From: Chromera velia
Lineage: Eukaryota; Sar; Chromeraceae
DNA: 48,255 nucleotides
Assembly (NCBI GenBank): GCA_018398765.1
Contig: JAHBMJ010000229.1
Location: 4,271-52,525, forward strand
Direction of reading: 5' to 3'
Part shown: positions 10,281 through 22,530 of the stretch, piece by piece
Numbering within the stretch: position 1 is the first letter of the stretch
Layout of the letters: the number at the start of each line of letters is the position of its first letter
Program-made: the position numbers and the translations under genes
The notes under the pieces: generated by a model
What the model was told of the DNA's origin: nothing
Databases searched by the model: none
Seen by the model: only the letters and a program-made list of their open reading frames with translations

Positions 10281-11330
10281 TCACGAGTCTGCATGGGAGT
10301 TGCCATAATTTGCCCAGCCCTGTGGCCCTGGGCATCTGTTGGCACTATGACCAAACAGGCGGCAACGGAAATACCGTCCTTCCTGGATGCAACGGGTTCT
10401 CTCGTCCGGCGTGAGTGGTGGTAGGAGCGAACGGACCCCACACAAATCCATGGGGATGGGCCCTTCCTCAAGGACAAGCGGCTGGTTATGTTGACCGCTC
10501 ACCCCTCCACTCTTGGGAACGCGCAGACGAAAATCTCGGTGTCCGCCACCTTTTGCTCGAGAGAAGAGGAAGGCTTCGATCTCGGCTGCCTCCTTTTGTA
10601 TCTCTAACAGCGTGTGTGTCTTCGCCTTTGCAACGTCGAGGGCGATGGAGTTCGGCAGTCCCTTGATGTAGTCTTCGACAACGTCTTCCTCCCATAGGTA
10701 GGGAAGCTGGCCCACCAACTGAGAGAAGGCCTCGTTATACTTCTCCACCCCTAAGGCTTCAGTGCAGCAAAGTGCCTGAAGCTTTGTCCGAGCGATACTC
10801 CTCTCTATGGTCACCTTCAGTCTCTCCATGAGTTCAGTCTTCAGCGACTCCCAGTTCGAGAACACTCCATGCTCCTTCTCGTACTTCTCATACCATTCCT
10901 TCAAATAAGCCGGTAGCCGGCCTTTCACCATCTTTATTTTCTTCGATTCCCTCACCTCGTTCAGCTCAAAGAAGTCTTCTACGTCCTTGAGCCATCTCTG
11001 AAGCTTTTCTTTCTTGCCAGAGAACACCAGCTTGGCAGGAAGCTCCACAACCTTGCTCGTGCAGTGACCAGGACCAGTGTCAGTGCTCGCACCAGCAGGC
11101 GAGCTCTGAAGGATCGGAGGAGAAACCTGGGATGATAGAGAAAGGCTTGATTGGACAGCTTGAATAGCCTGTCCTTGTGCCTCCAAAGCCTGTTTCTGCA
11201 AAGTCAATTGTTAACCCTGCAAAGCCTGCGTTTCCTGAACAATGCACATCAAATTGGACAATGTTTCAAGGGCCCCAAACACTTCTGGAATGCCCGGAGC
11301 CCCAACTGTTACATTCTGCGCACCTTCCAT
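10281..11330 (-). pseudogene. Gag (nucleocapsid) with one early stop
   Basis: An ATG at 11330-11328 opens M-E-G-A-Q-N-V and runs in frame into the capsid-like region, except for a TAA at 11213-11211. The capsid part has the gypsy pattern W-L-K-D-V-E-D-F-F, L-P-A-Y-L-K-E-W-Y and L-K-T-E-L-M-E-R-L. Near the C-terminus a zinc-knuckle-like Y-F-R-C-x4-H-x4-C appears, in which the first Cys of CCHC is Tyr. A single C-to-T change (CAA to TAA) would explain the stop. Gag packages the element RNA. Confidence 0.75.
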
Positions 11331-11420
11331 CAGCGTATCAAGCCGAAGGAAGGAAGAGCAATTCTCAGTCTGAAGCGACACTTGGAAACTTTTCTCTCCA
11401 CCCTTATCTGAGGCTGGAAA

Positions 11421-11436
11421 GAGGCTCTGACTGCCA
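11421..11436 (-). other. Candidate primer binding site
   Basis: Two bases inside the 5' LTR the minus strand reads TGGCAGTCAGAGCCTC. A TGG start and this spacing are what a tRNA 3' end (..CCA) primer needs. The matching tRNA was not identified. Confidence 0.5.
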
Positions 11437-11438
11437 AC

Positions 11439-11757
11439 TATAAGATGAACAATACAATGCTATATGGTAGTCCGAAGGTACGTCTGACCTAGAAGCGTCA
11501 GTGTTCAATCTAGCCAGTCAAACAGTCTGTTGATCACTTCATGCACCAGGCTGCTCAAACCATTAACTGCATTTATTTGGCCTCGTCTCATAGCAGCCTT
11601 CACTAAAATCGATATGATCGCGCATGCTCGTGGTCCGGCGGCAAGCCATCTCCGAGCCGGTCCCGGTACCTATACTATACGCGCTCACACCCTGGCAGCA
11701 CCTCTCACGCCGCCACATATACAGCCCGACGTCTCAGCCCCGGGCACGCCCCTCACA
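11439..11757 (-). repeat. 5' LTR of the chromovirus
   Basis: Full-length match of 4600-4918. It is the promoter-side LTR for minus-strand transcription. A TATA-type box was not pinned down. The outer edge abuts TACT, the target duplication. Confidence 0.9.
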
Positions 11758-12665
11758 TACTGCTTCTTTTACTGCTTTTTTGTGGGCTGCCCTTGCCTTC
11801 TGCCCCCTCTTTACGTACTCGTCTGCATCTATGTCCTCTCCTCGAAGGATAGCCTCTGTGATCGCTCCACTGGCTGCGGCTGAGGTTTTGTAGTCCCTGC
11901 CCGCTGTTTCGGTGGGTTTGGGGATGCCTAGGCCTAGCAGTCGGACCGGGAGGATAGCAACATCTCTCAGCCATACGTCGGGTTGGGTGGGGGGCCCTCC
12001 GTTCCATCATCCTTTTATCAGGGCGGGGATGAGACGGTCTCTGATCGTACCTTCCAGCTGCTCCATCTGTCCCCCCGCCCCTGGCACTACCCGCGCCACA
12101 AACTTCCATTCGTGCTGTAGAGATTTGGAACAGGCTGCGTATACTTCGTGTGGGGCAAATTTTGCTGCTGTTGCGACGCTTTCCACGCTTTCGGCCCACT
12201 CTTTCACCTTCTTCTGCACCTATTTCTCTCTGTATGCGTCCGTGCCTACGTGCCCCCCTAGGAGACGCGTCCCCTCTACTATCTGCAGGTCGGGGAACTC
12301 TGCAAAAATCTCCTTGGCTTTCTGCAGAAATTGTGGGAGCACTGCAAGGGTCAACTTGTCCACCTCCACTACATACCCTGCCGCAGGCCCCCTCTTGACT
12401 AACTCGCGCAGCCATGTTCGCAGCTGGCGCAACCAGCCAGTATTGGACGCGTCATCCGCATACCAGAGCTGGTGCCAGTATCTCTGGGGGGGATCGGGCT
12501 CCTGCTGTTGTTACTTTTTCTTCTCCGGCCGTTCCGGCTGCCACCCCTACACTCCATCTGTCTGCTGTGAAAAACCAGTCGCGTCCGTTTCGGGCCGACG
12601 CGGAGGCGGCTGAAGAGGACGATGCTGTGCGATGCGAATCGCCAAGGGGTGGGGCTGGTGGGCAA
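11758..12665 (-). pseudogene. 5'-truncated reverse-transcriptase retroelement, upstream part
   Basis: Minus-strand frames show a Y-A-D-D catalytic box (12451-12462) preceded by W, then L-R-T-W-L, then G-Y-V-V-E-V-D-K, then R-L-L-G-G-H-V-G. After one stop come H-E-W-K-F-V-A-R-V, L-E-G-T-I-R-D-R-L-I-P-A-L, and then L-P-V-R-L-L-G-L-G-I-P-K-P close to the chromovirus junction. Fingers and palm segments before Y-A-D-D are missing or shifted, so the copy is 5' truncated or degraded. It continues at 4599-3758 beyond the insertion. The clade is unassigned. Confidence 0.7.
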
Positions 12666-12707
12666 GCTAAGGGGTGGAAATACTGAAAAAAATGAAAAAC
12701 TTTATTG

Positions 12708-12961
12708 CTAGGCTCTGCACTACATAAAAAATAAAATAAAAGATGAGAAAAAGTTTTTTCCCTATGGATTTTTTTTTTTTATGATTAAAATTTTATCATG
12801 GCATTCAATAGGCAAACAACTGTTATTTAAGTGTTGCAACTTGAAGAGTGTTGCATGGGGTATTGCATTGAAAACCATATACTTTTGAGTTAATAAATAA
12901 ATAAAAAAATAAAAGATTGGAAACTTTTTTTTTTTTCATTTATGAAGTGCAGAGCCTATAG
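12708..12961. mobile_element. Second small hAT-like MITE (254 bp)
   Basis: Imperfect inverted termini (CTAGGCTCTGCACTACATAA at the left; CTATAGGCTCTGCACTTCAT at the right, complement) are flanked by a perfect 8-bp repeat CTTTATTG at 12700-12707 and 12962-12969. The interior is AT-rich with no coding frame. The left terminus lacks two bases present in the right. Confidence 0.75.
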
Positions 12962-12969
12962 CTTTATTG

Positions 12970-14101
12970 TTTTTTTTTATATAGATTTTTTTATGTTTAA
13001 TAACATTGTGTACGTATGGATGTATAAAGGGTGCAGGGCTGGTCCCTGGGTTGCTAATAACTTGCTAAGGCCGTCTCAAATTCAGACTCCCAATCAATTA
13101 ATTTTGATTTTGTTTATGCACTACTAAATTCATAGTAATATAACGCAGTAACTACTAGTTTAATAATGCACACTCACTCGCAGAGTTCAAGAAACGAACA
13201 GTGTTTGTTTGTATTTCTTGCAATGGTACCACTGGCAGTGTCTTGCATACTTAGTTCCTTACCTTATGGCATACGTACTTTGAATCCTTCTTGCCTTCTG
13301 TACTGTCTTTTGGGCGCACGAGACTGACGCCCAGATCTTTAATTAAGTTCCTTCCGAAATGCATCAAGCAAACAACGAACAGAGAGCGTGCTACGCGGTC
13401 GCACGATCCAGTGGACTTGCGCATGGGGTCTTCGCCGCGCTGTCCGAGGACGTGCAACCACGACATGCACGCACTGTCATGCATGCAGCTGTGAGATTGG
13501 GGGCCGGCAGCAGTTAAGGCGATGCTCCTCACTCACAGCCATGCGACGGGTACCACGTTTCGCGAACATGTGCACCCACCCAACATCTTTTCCTACCCTT
13601 CTCTTTCTCTTTCTCTTTTTCTTTCTCTTCCTTTCCTTTCCTTTCCGGGAAAAATCCTTTTTTCCAAGGAAATCATGCATTGATCCGTCATCATGCAAAG
13701 ATGGCGACCGCATTTTGGTGACATGTCGGTCTATGTGCACTGACTTTTCTTTATTTGTCTTGCCTACCCTTTGGATGGAACGAAAACGAAGATGAAGAAG
13801 CAGCTAAGCGGATCGATGGTGTCGGATGGATGAGGGCCCACCGAAGAGGGCATCAAAAAGCAATGAATGAATGCAGGACACCCGGGAAAATATATATGCG
13901 TGCCCCCTTAGAAAGCAGGGACCCGCATACACCCCGGAACCTCCCTCATCAACTACACAGTGCACAAGAAAAACGCACAGCGACTTCACCAAATGGTTGT
14001 GAGAATACTCTGCTTTCTTTCCCGCACTCCTGCGGATCCATGCATGCATGTACAAAAAAAACAAGTCTCCCTTATGCCATTCTTTCTTCCTTCCTTCCTT
14101 C

Positions 14102-14135
<34 letters not shown>

Positions 14136-14171
14136 CTCTTTCTCTTCGAGATCTTTCTTCTCTCTTTAATT
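12970..14171. other. Intergenic DNA downstream of the cysteine-module gene
   Basis: No exon is recognisable. It contains pyrimidine-rich stretches (about 13590-13660) and a (CTTT)n/(CTTC)n tract at about 14081-14153 just beyond the stop codon of the minus-strand gene. The 3' UTR and polyadenylation signal of that gene should lie here but cannot be fixed by eye. Confidence 0.5.
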
Positions 14172-14438
14172 TCAGTTTCGCCCGGGCATCTTGAAGTCGA
14201 TTCCGTCCATCATATTCTTGAAGTCAAAATCCGGCATGTCCAGCTTGAAGTCCTTGAACAAGTTTCCCATTTCGGGCATGTCCAAGCCTCCACCGAAGTC
14301 GAACTTGCTGTTGGAGAAGTCCATCTTCTGCTTCGGGCAGGCGATATCGTCGTCGTTACATGTCGTGTGCTCGCCCTGGAAAATGCCCTTTGTGCTCACT
14401 GCACACACATATTCATACACACGCACATTTACACACAT

Positions 14439-14510
<72 letters not shown>

Positions 14511-14901
14511 GACAGTACAACCAGAAGGGAAGACCCCGGAGGACAAAAGAGATCAACGCGCGTTGCACACTCTCAAAATGTATGACGCACAGTCCAATCC
14601 CCGTCCTTTAATCCTCTGGAGTCCGTGCACATGGGTATGGAGGCAGATAGATCTTTTACCAATAGTCTCTCTCACGCAGAATCCGATGTGCGCGACTCAA
14701 TTAATTGTGGGGGCAATTAATTGTGCGTCTTTTATGGTCTCCTTTCCGTTCTCACCCCCCCTTTTGATCTTCTCAGACGATCCTAGTTCGGCCTGCTCTG
14801 TTTGACCCGTCTGCCTGAACTTCATTCTCATCTATCCATCAATTAGAGTCTTGTCACACACACAGGCAGACAGACAGACAGACAGACAGAGAGACAGAAA
14901 C

Positions 14902-14934
<33 letters not shown>

Positions 14935-14951
14935 AACGCAGACAGACAGAT

Positions 14952-15023
<72 letters not shown>

Positions 15024-15040
15024 GAAACAGACAGACAGAC

Positions 15041-15083
<43 letters not shown>

Positions 15084-15659
15084 CAGAGAGAGAGAGACGG
15101 GAATAAGTGAGGCAATTAGTTGATGCTTCAAAGATACCGAGGGGGACTTCTGTCTAAATGCCGACAGACAAAAATGGGAGCATGCAGACCTTCCGTCCGT
15201 CCGTCTGCCGCTGCGCTGACTGACTGACTGACTGACAGCATTCCTCCTTTGTGAGGTCCTGACGGCACTTCTTGTCGTCTTTGCCGTAGCAGCAGGCCCC
15301 GATTGGCTTGGGGCAGTAGACCTCGTTGCACATCTTCCCGTCTCCTTGGTACTGGGCCTTGGGGAGCACGTCTGCATGGAGGAGCAGGAAGGAAAGGGAG
15401 GGGCTGAAGAGTGAAGGGACAGAGGGACAGATTCGCAGACATAGGGACAGGGGAAATTGGTGCCTTTCTCTTCGCATTGACGTGCCAGGAAAAGAGCCAA
15501 CCGAGAACATAAAATAACATCTTGCTGGGAGAGCAGAACGCAGATACATACAGGCAGAGGAAGAAGGGATAGCGAGGAGATTTATTCACGTGTCCACAAA
15601 CAATGCATCCATAAACGGGATAAGCCGTGCAGACAGACAGACAGACAGACAGACAGACC

Positions 15660-15694
<35 letters not shown>

Positions 15695-15695
15695 C

Positions 15696-15734
<39 letters not shown>

Positions 15735-15839
15735 CGATAGGTAGACAGACAGACAGACAGACAGACAGACCGATAGGTAGACAGACAGACAGACAGACAG
15801 ACCGATAGGTAGACAGACAGACAGACAGACAGACAGACC

Positions 15840-15874
<35 letters not shown>

Positions 15875-15875
15875 C

Positions 15876-15914
<39 letters not shown>

Positions 15915-15981
15915 CGATAGGTAGACAGACAGACAGACAGACCGATAGGTAGACAGACAGACAGACAGACAGACCGATAGG

Positions 15982-16019
<38 letters not shown>

Positions 16020-16169
16020 GGCCGATAGGTAGACAGACAGACAGACAGACCGATAGGTAGACAGACAGACAGACAGACCGATAGGTAGACAGACAGACCG
16101 ATAGGTAGACAGACAGACAGACAGACAGACCGGTAGGTAGACAGACAGACAGACAGACAGACCGATAGG

Positions 16170-16200
<31 letters not shown>

Positions 16201-16685
16201 GCAGAGCGAAGGAAGGAGATAACCTACCACAGTCGAAACGGGACAGATCCTCACAGGTGCCATCCTTCAGGCAGCAGGCGCCGGAGCACTTCACCTGGTT
16301 GCACATCTTTCCGTTGCCTTGATACCTTCCGTCAATATCATCTGCACTCAATGCACATCACATCCAGACACGCACTTGATCATCCAGCAGCTGAACGTTC
16401 GATCGGGGTGAGGGGGTGACTCAAATGCAAGGGAAGGGGAAAAAGAGTTGGCCGGACACAGAAACGAGATCGTCATGCACTCAACTCACATGCAAAGCGG
16501 AAAGTCACAGATCACACAGCAGAAGGGACAAAAAGGACACGGCAAGAAGACACATAGGGACAGGTCTCTTTTTTTCTCGCTCTCTGTGTTTGTGGCCAGG
16601 GCGGGGGGGGGTTACTGTGTTACTGTAAAGCGGACGAGCGACGAAAACTCAGGAGAAAGAGAGGGACAGAGAGAGAGGGACAGTG

Positions 16686-16724
<39 letters not shown>

Positions 16725-19370
16725 AGGAGAGAGAGAAGGAGAGAGAGGAGGAGAGAGAAAAGGAAATTAAATCTCTGCGAGGAGCCAGGCCGACGTACTT
16801 ACTGCATTCGACTCGAGACAGATCTTCGCAGTTCCCGTCCAGCTTACAGCACGCTCCCGAGCACTGCACCCGGTTGCACATCTTCCCGTCTCCCTGATAG
16901 AGGCCTGTCTTGATCTGAACTGCACATTCAGCACAGCGAGTGGAAAGCGAATTAAAGAAACAACAGCACTTGAAAGTGAATGAATCTTTGCCTCGTGATT
17001 CCGTCACGGTCCGTCCTTAGATGGCGATTTCAGTGAAAGACGCTGCCTGGATAGAAGGGGGGAGAGTGAAGAGGTAGACGAGGGAAATGAACCGTCCCGG
17101 TGACGAAGCTCAGATAATAGGTAAATCATAAAATGAAGAGGAAAGTAAGGAAGCATGACCGAGCAAAACCAACCGCAGTCGTAGCGAGAGGTATCCTCGC
17201 AGTTTCCGTCGTCCAAGCAGCACGCGCCGGCGCACTTGACTTCGTTGCACATCTTGCCGTCGCCCTGGTACGAGGCAAAGCTCAAGTCGGCTGCAGACAG
17301 AAAGAGGTGAGGCAGTGGAGGGCATACAGGCAGGCAGGCTGATAGAATGAAAGAAGGGAGGAAGGAGGAATCAGTCTGACAGAGGCCAGCACGACATGAC
17401 AGGCGGGCAAATAGGCCAACAAGGACTCACGCAGGCCACGCTGCTACCGAAAGGGACCTACGGGGAATTGTCGGCAGAGGGACCGAAGAGAAAAGGAGAA
17501 AGAGAGTGAGGGCTGGAATGGAAAACCAAAGAGACTAGGCGCAAAGAGAAAGAGTAGGAAGAGAGGACACAGACATACGCACGCCACCAAGAGGAGGAGA
17601 GGTCGTGCACGCACTCAAGAAAGAAGGAGGGAAAGGAGGGAAGAAGAAAAATCCTACCAGTCCCTGTCTTTTTTCATCCAAGTATATGCACTTTCACTGT
17701 ATATGCATGCATCATGCTCGGATCTACTAACTCACCAGCGTAAATGCAGAAAGCTCATGCAAGAACGATCGATCGATCGATCGAGAACATCAGAGGAGAC
17801 TGACAGCATTCGCCGCGGGAAAGGTCTTCGCAGGAGCCGTCACTCTTGCAGCACGCCCCAGCGCACTCGACCTCGTTGCACATCTTCCCGTTGCCCTGGA
17901 AGGCACCAGAGATGTCAACTGCGCACACATACATTTTAAAGACGTATCTACTGCACGAGCTTCCTTGCTGATCCAGAAACAATGAAGGCACTTGCAGCTC
18001 TTAAACAAGACAGTGAGTGACTTTCAGCTGCAGACAGACCTAATTCTAAGGAAATTTGAGCGGTCTGATGACATGTATGGCATCGTCGGCAGGAAAGGGC
18101 GCTTCACGAGCTACAGGACGACATCTTTATGATATGCTACCCAACCTCTCTCTCCCAAGAGGCACTTGACGAACCCCCCCTTGCAACCCAAGCATGACGG
18201 CAGATATATACCCTTACTTATGCATGCACCTAAGGGCATTGAATCCATCACGAGCGTCCGGACATCCCAGATGGATCAGACCCAATGATCGATTCTCAAT
18301 TGGAGAGAGGGACTAACTGACCGCACTCCTCGCGAGAGAGATCCTCGCAGCTGCCGTCGGTCTTGCAACAGGCCCCAGCGCATTCAACCTGGCTGCACAT
18401 CTTCCCGTCGCCGCGGTACAGTCCCCCAGCGTTGTCTGCACGCAGCAAATCAAAGAAGTCATGCGACGGTGGCAAGCAACCCTCACACGTACATACGCAG
18501 GACTAATTAAGAAGGCGATCTTGGGTGTTGTTATGCATGCATCCATGCATCCCTCGATCCATCCTTCCTTCTTTGCTGCTTGACCCCATCCTTTTTCTGG
18601 GCACCTGCCTGCCCTAGCTCAACCCTTCCTCGCTCGTTGGCGCTTAGATCGATCTGCTTCACATTACTGTCTTGCGAATCGCCGCACGTGTTCAATTTCG
18701 GCATGTGTGTTGCCACTCGCTGGATCCAGTCTGTCTACTCCTGCAGGCTATCCGTGAATTTCTGTAGGTCGATCGAAGGGAACCTCTCAATTGACGCCTT
18801 TCTGAATGGTGTGTCTGTCTCACCCTCACTCTGATTGACGTGCCCGTATACACCCTCACTCACTCTCCCATGCAGTCACTCACTTATTCACTTACTTACT
18901 CACTTTTTCAGTTACTCACACGCACGTGCACCGAGTTAACTGACCGCAGCTGGCACGAGTGATAGTGGTGCATTCCCCGTTGGGCAAGCAGCAGGCGCCG
19001 TCGCAGTGAGACATGATGCACATCTTTCCGTCCCCCTGATAGAACCCCCCGGCGTCCTCTGCAAAAAGCGGGGATGGATGCATGGATGGACGCTCGTACA
19101 GAGTGCACGGGTGCAGACTCGTCACACCAAGTATGCCTGCAGCCCTCTCAGACATTTGATGTGCAGAAAGAAATGTACCCAGTCCCTCGCAGACCGGAAG
19201 AAAAATGAGGTTGCAATTAAAGGATGAGTAGAAGAACTCTGACTGACGGCAAGCGAAGCGGGAGAGATCTTCACAGTTGCCGTCGACAGTGCAGCACGCT
19301 CCCGAGCACTGCACGTCGTTGCACATCTTCCCGTCGCCCTGGTAGTTGGAGCCTACAAGATCTTCTGCAC

Positions 19371-19439
<69 letters not shown>

Positions 19440-19906
19440 GCCACAGAGAGAGAGACATACTGCGAGTGACGCGGCGCTCATTCGTCATTTGCAGCCATGA
19501 TGCAGAAACCGATGAATGAATAGGTTTCGAATGAATGCACGGTATGTTTCAAATAAACCGCATGCAGCGCATTCGGTCATGGACGCGTAGGCAGGCAGGA
19601 GGGGGGCGAGTAGGAAAAGGGATCTTCTGCAGATGGATTCGTTTCGCGGGCTTTGCTCTACGTGATGATCTGGAGAACGAAGCAACGCACTGATTCAACT
19701 CTACTGACTGACTGACTGACTGACCGACTGACTGACTGACTGACTGACCGCACTCGTCACGTGGGAGGTCCTCGCAGTCACCGTTCTCCTTGCAGCAAGC
19801 ACCCGAGCAGGCGGCGGCGTCACAGTGCTTCCCGTCGCCCTTGTAGAGGCCGGATACATCCTCTGCATGGATGGATGGATCCCCAATGCAGCCAGACTCT
19901 TCACAT

Positions 19907-19964
<58 letters not shown>

Positions 19965-20425
19965 TCACACACACTCACACACACACACACACACACACAC
20001 GCACGCGAAAGCACAGACACACACACACACACACACAGACACACTCACTCACTCACTCACTCACTCACTCACTCACTCACAGTGCCTCGACTCCTGCTTT
20101 GGACCTCATCGACGGAAGAGAGATGGGCAGACTGTGTGTTTCTTCCCCTTCCTGAAGCTCTTCGTGAGCAGACAGACAGACTGACAGATAGACAGACAAA
20201 CAGAGAGGTTGCAGACTGATCGGTAGTTTTGTTGGGGCAGACGGCGAACAAATGCAACAGACCCACCGCATTCTGCGCGGGAGAGCACCTGGCATGAGGA
20301 AGAGAACTCTCCGACAACCCCCGAGGGCACGCAGCACGCACCAGCGCACGCGACGTCGTTGCACATTTTGCCCTCGCCTTGGAAAAGGGCTTCTCCGACT
20401 GCGAGAAAGAGAGAGAGAGAAAGAG

Positions 20426-20467
<42 letters not shown>

Positions 20468-22007
20468 GGCATGGAGTGGCATTGAGTGAGGGAGAGAGAG
20501 AGAGAGAGAGAAAAGCTATCAAAGAAAGTTGCGTGGAATGGGGCCTGATGAGAGTTCTCTCTGTCAACGAACAAGCAGGCGAAGAGCGCAGGTGACGGAG
20601 TCCCTCACTCCTTCCATCCCGTCAGCCTCTTCCAGACCGAAGAAGGGAGGGAGAAAAGGAGCGCGTGAGAGACGGACCGCAGGTGGCGCGAGGTGTGTCC
20701 TCGCAGGATCCGTTGGCCTGGCAGCACGCCCCAGTGCACTCCACATCTGCGCACATCTTGCCGTTGCCCTGGAAGAGTCCGCCGTTTCCAGCTGCATCCA
20801 GAGCTCATGGGGCAAAATAGAAATTCAAAGAAATCAAAACATTCCCCCGCAAACCCAGGAGCACTTACTGCATGCATGAAATCAACACACAAACTCTTGC
20901 ACACAGCTAGGTCTACACAGTAGGATTGATGCAGTCTAGGTCATGCACGCCCGCCTCGCCATTCACGCACCGGCGGATCGCGGAAAAAGGAACAACAACA
21001 TCAATTGACGGCAGCAGAGTCCGCATGCGCACAGATGACACTGCTACTTTGCAGGCAGGGCAGACTGACCGACGGACCTACTGACTGACTCATTGACTGA
21101 CTGACTGACTGACTGACTGACTGACTGACTGGCTGGCTGACTGACTGTTTGACTCACTGACTGACTGACTGACTGACTGACTGACCGCAGATATCGCGGC
21201 TCGTGACTTCACACGCCCCGGAGGCAGTGCAGCAGGCCCCGCGGCACTGAACGTCTGCGCACAATTTGCCGTCGCCCTGGTAGCTGCCGGAGGGGGAAAG
21301 TGCACCTGCATGCATGCATGCGTATTCACGAGAAAGAAGTAAAGATACGATCCAGTTTCGCGCTCCCTGTATGTGCACGCCGCTTTGATCTATTCTCTGC
21401 AGTACTCGTGTCTGCTAAAGGTCAGCCCGTCCCCGTGAGAGAGATGCGGACAGTTCACGGTCAGCGGCTCACTATCTTCTCTCCTTCCTTCTTTCCTTCC
21501 TTCGTTCCTTCCTTGCTCCCATCTGTTCTTTATTCTTTGATTTAAGATCTGTTCCTAGAGAAGCGCGACCCGACCAGCTTCCGCATTAATCCTCTTCCTT
21601 TTCCTCCCCTCCCTCACAGAACTTTCCGTCAACACGGATGAGAGACGGAGAGAGGGAGCAACAGAGAGACGGAGATGGAGAAACAGTGACGAGAAATGGC
21701 AACAGAAACGAAAGAAGACAGCACCCACACAGCCGCAAGAAGCGTGCACATACACCAATGAATGCGCTTGAAAGTCGCGAGGGCTGGACGACGAGCAACG
21801 AGAGTGCGAAGAGGGCAAGGTGACCAACTGACCGACCGCAAATGAGGCGGGTGGTGTCGAAGCAGTTTCCGTTTGTCTGACAGCAACCGCCAGTGCAGAC
21901 AGCGTCTGTGCAGGCGGTGTTCTCCCCTTGGAACAACCCAGAAGTCATGGTCGCTGCACACTCACAGGCACAAGCACAGGTATGCATATGTATGCGGCCA
22001 GACACGC

Positions 22008-22042
<35 letters not shown>

Positions 22043-22280
22043 AGGGGGGGAGAGAAAGGGAGAGCCTTAGTGTTGGTGAGACAAAACGGAAGAGGAAAGC
22101 GAAGCAGCAAGCGCGAAGACTCAAAGAAGGAAAAAGAGACAGACTTTGACAGATTATGCGATGGGAAAAGGAAAGAAAGCATGATAGGAAGAAAGAAAGA
22201 ATGAAAGAATGAAAGAATGAGAGAAAGAAAGAAAGAAAGAAAGAAAGGAAGCAAGAAAGAACGAACGAACGAACGAACGA

Positions 22281-22312
<32 letters not shown>

Positions 22313-22499
22313 GAAAGAAACAAACAAACAAACAAAGAAAGAAAGAAAGAAAGAAAGAGAGAACGAAAGAAATAAACAAACCAAGGGAGGAAGAAAGAAA
22401 CAAAGAAAGAAAGAATGAATGAAAGAAAGAAAGAAAGAAAGAAAGAAACAAACAAAGGAAGGAAGGAAGGAAGGAAGGGAGGAGAAAGAAAGAAGCAAA

Positions 22500-22530
<31 letters not shown>

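Larger units (their letters stand above)
4599..11757 (-). mobile_element. Ty3/gypsy chromovirus (LTR retrotransposon), degenerate
   Basis: Direct repeats at 4600-4918 and 11439-11757 are the LTRs. Between them, in minus-strand order, lie gag, protease, reverse transcriptase, RNase H, integrase and a C-terminal chromodomain, which is the chromovirus arrangement. The 5' LTR is the high-coordinate copy and starts TGTGAGGG. A 4-bp duplication (TACT on the plus strand, 4595-4598 and 11758-11761) flanks the element. Deleting the element and one TACT joins the older retroelement in frame. The coding region has several frameshifts and stops, so it cannot act autonomously. By eye the LTRs differ at roughly 18 of 319 positions, mostly transitions. 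Confidence 0.9.

Noticed and set aside
9897-10424. Plus-strand open frames of 160-175 residues antisense to gag
   Set aside because: They are shadows on the opposite strand of the degenerate gag region; the minus-strand frame has the gag motifs.
14844-15123. Asp/Arg/Gln-rich and Cys/Leu/Ser-rich open frames
   Set aside because: Pure (GACA)n and (GA)n simple repeat in an intron.
15128-16351. 407-residue Ser/Cys/Leu/Val-rich open frame
   Set aside because: Most of it translates a (TGTC)n minisatellite. Only the ends (16341-16228 and 15371-15237) are real module exons.
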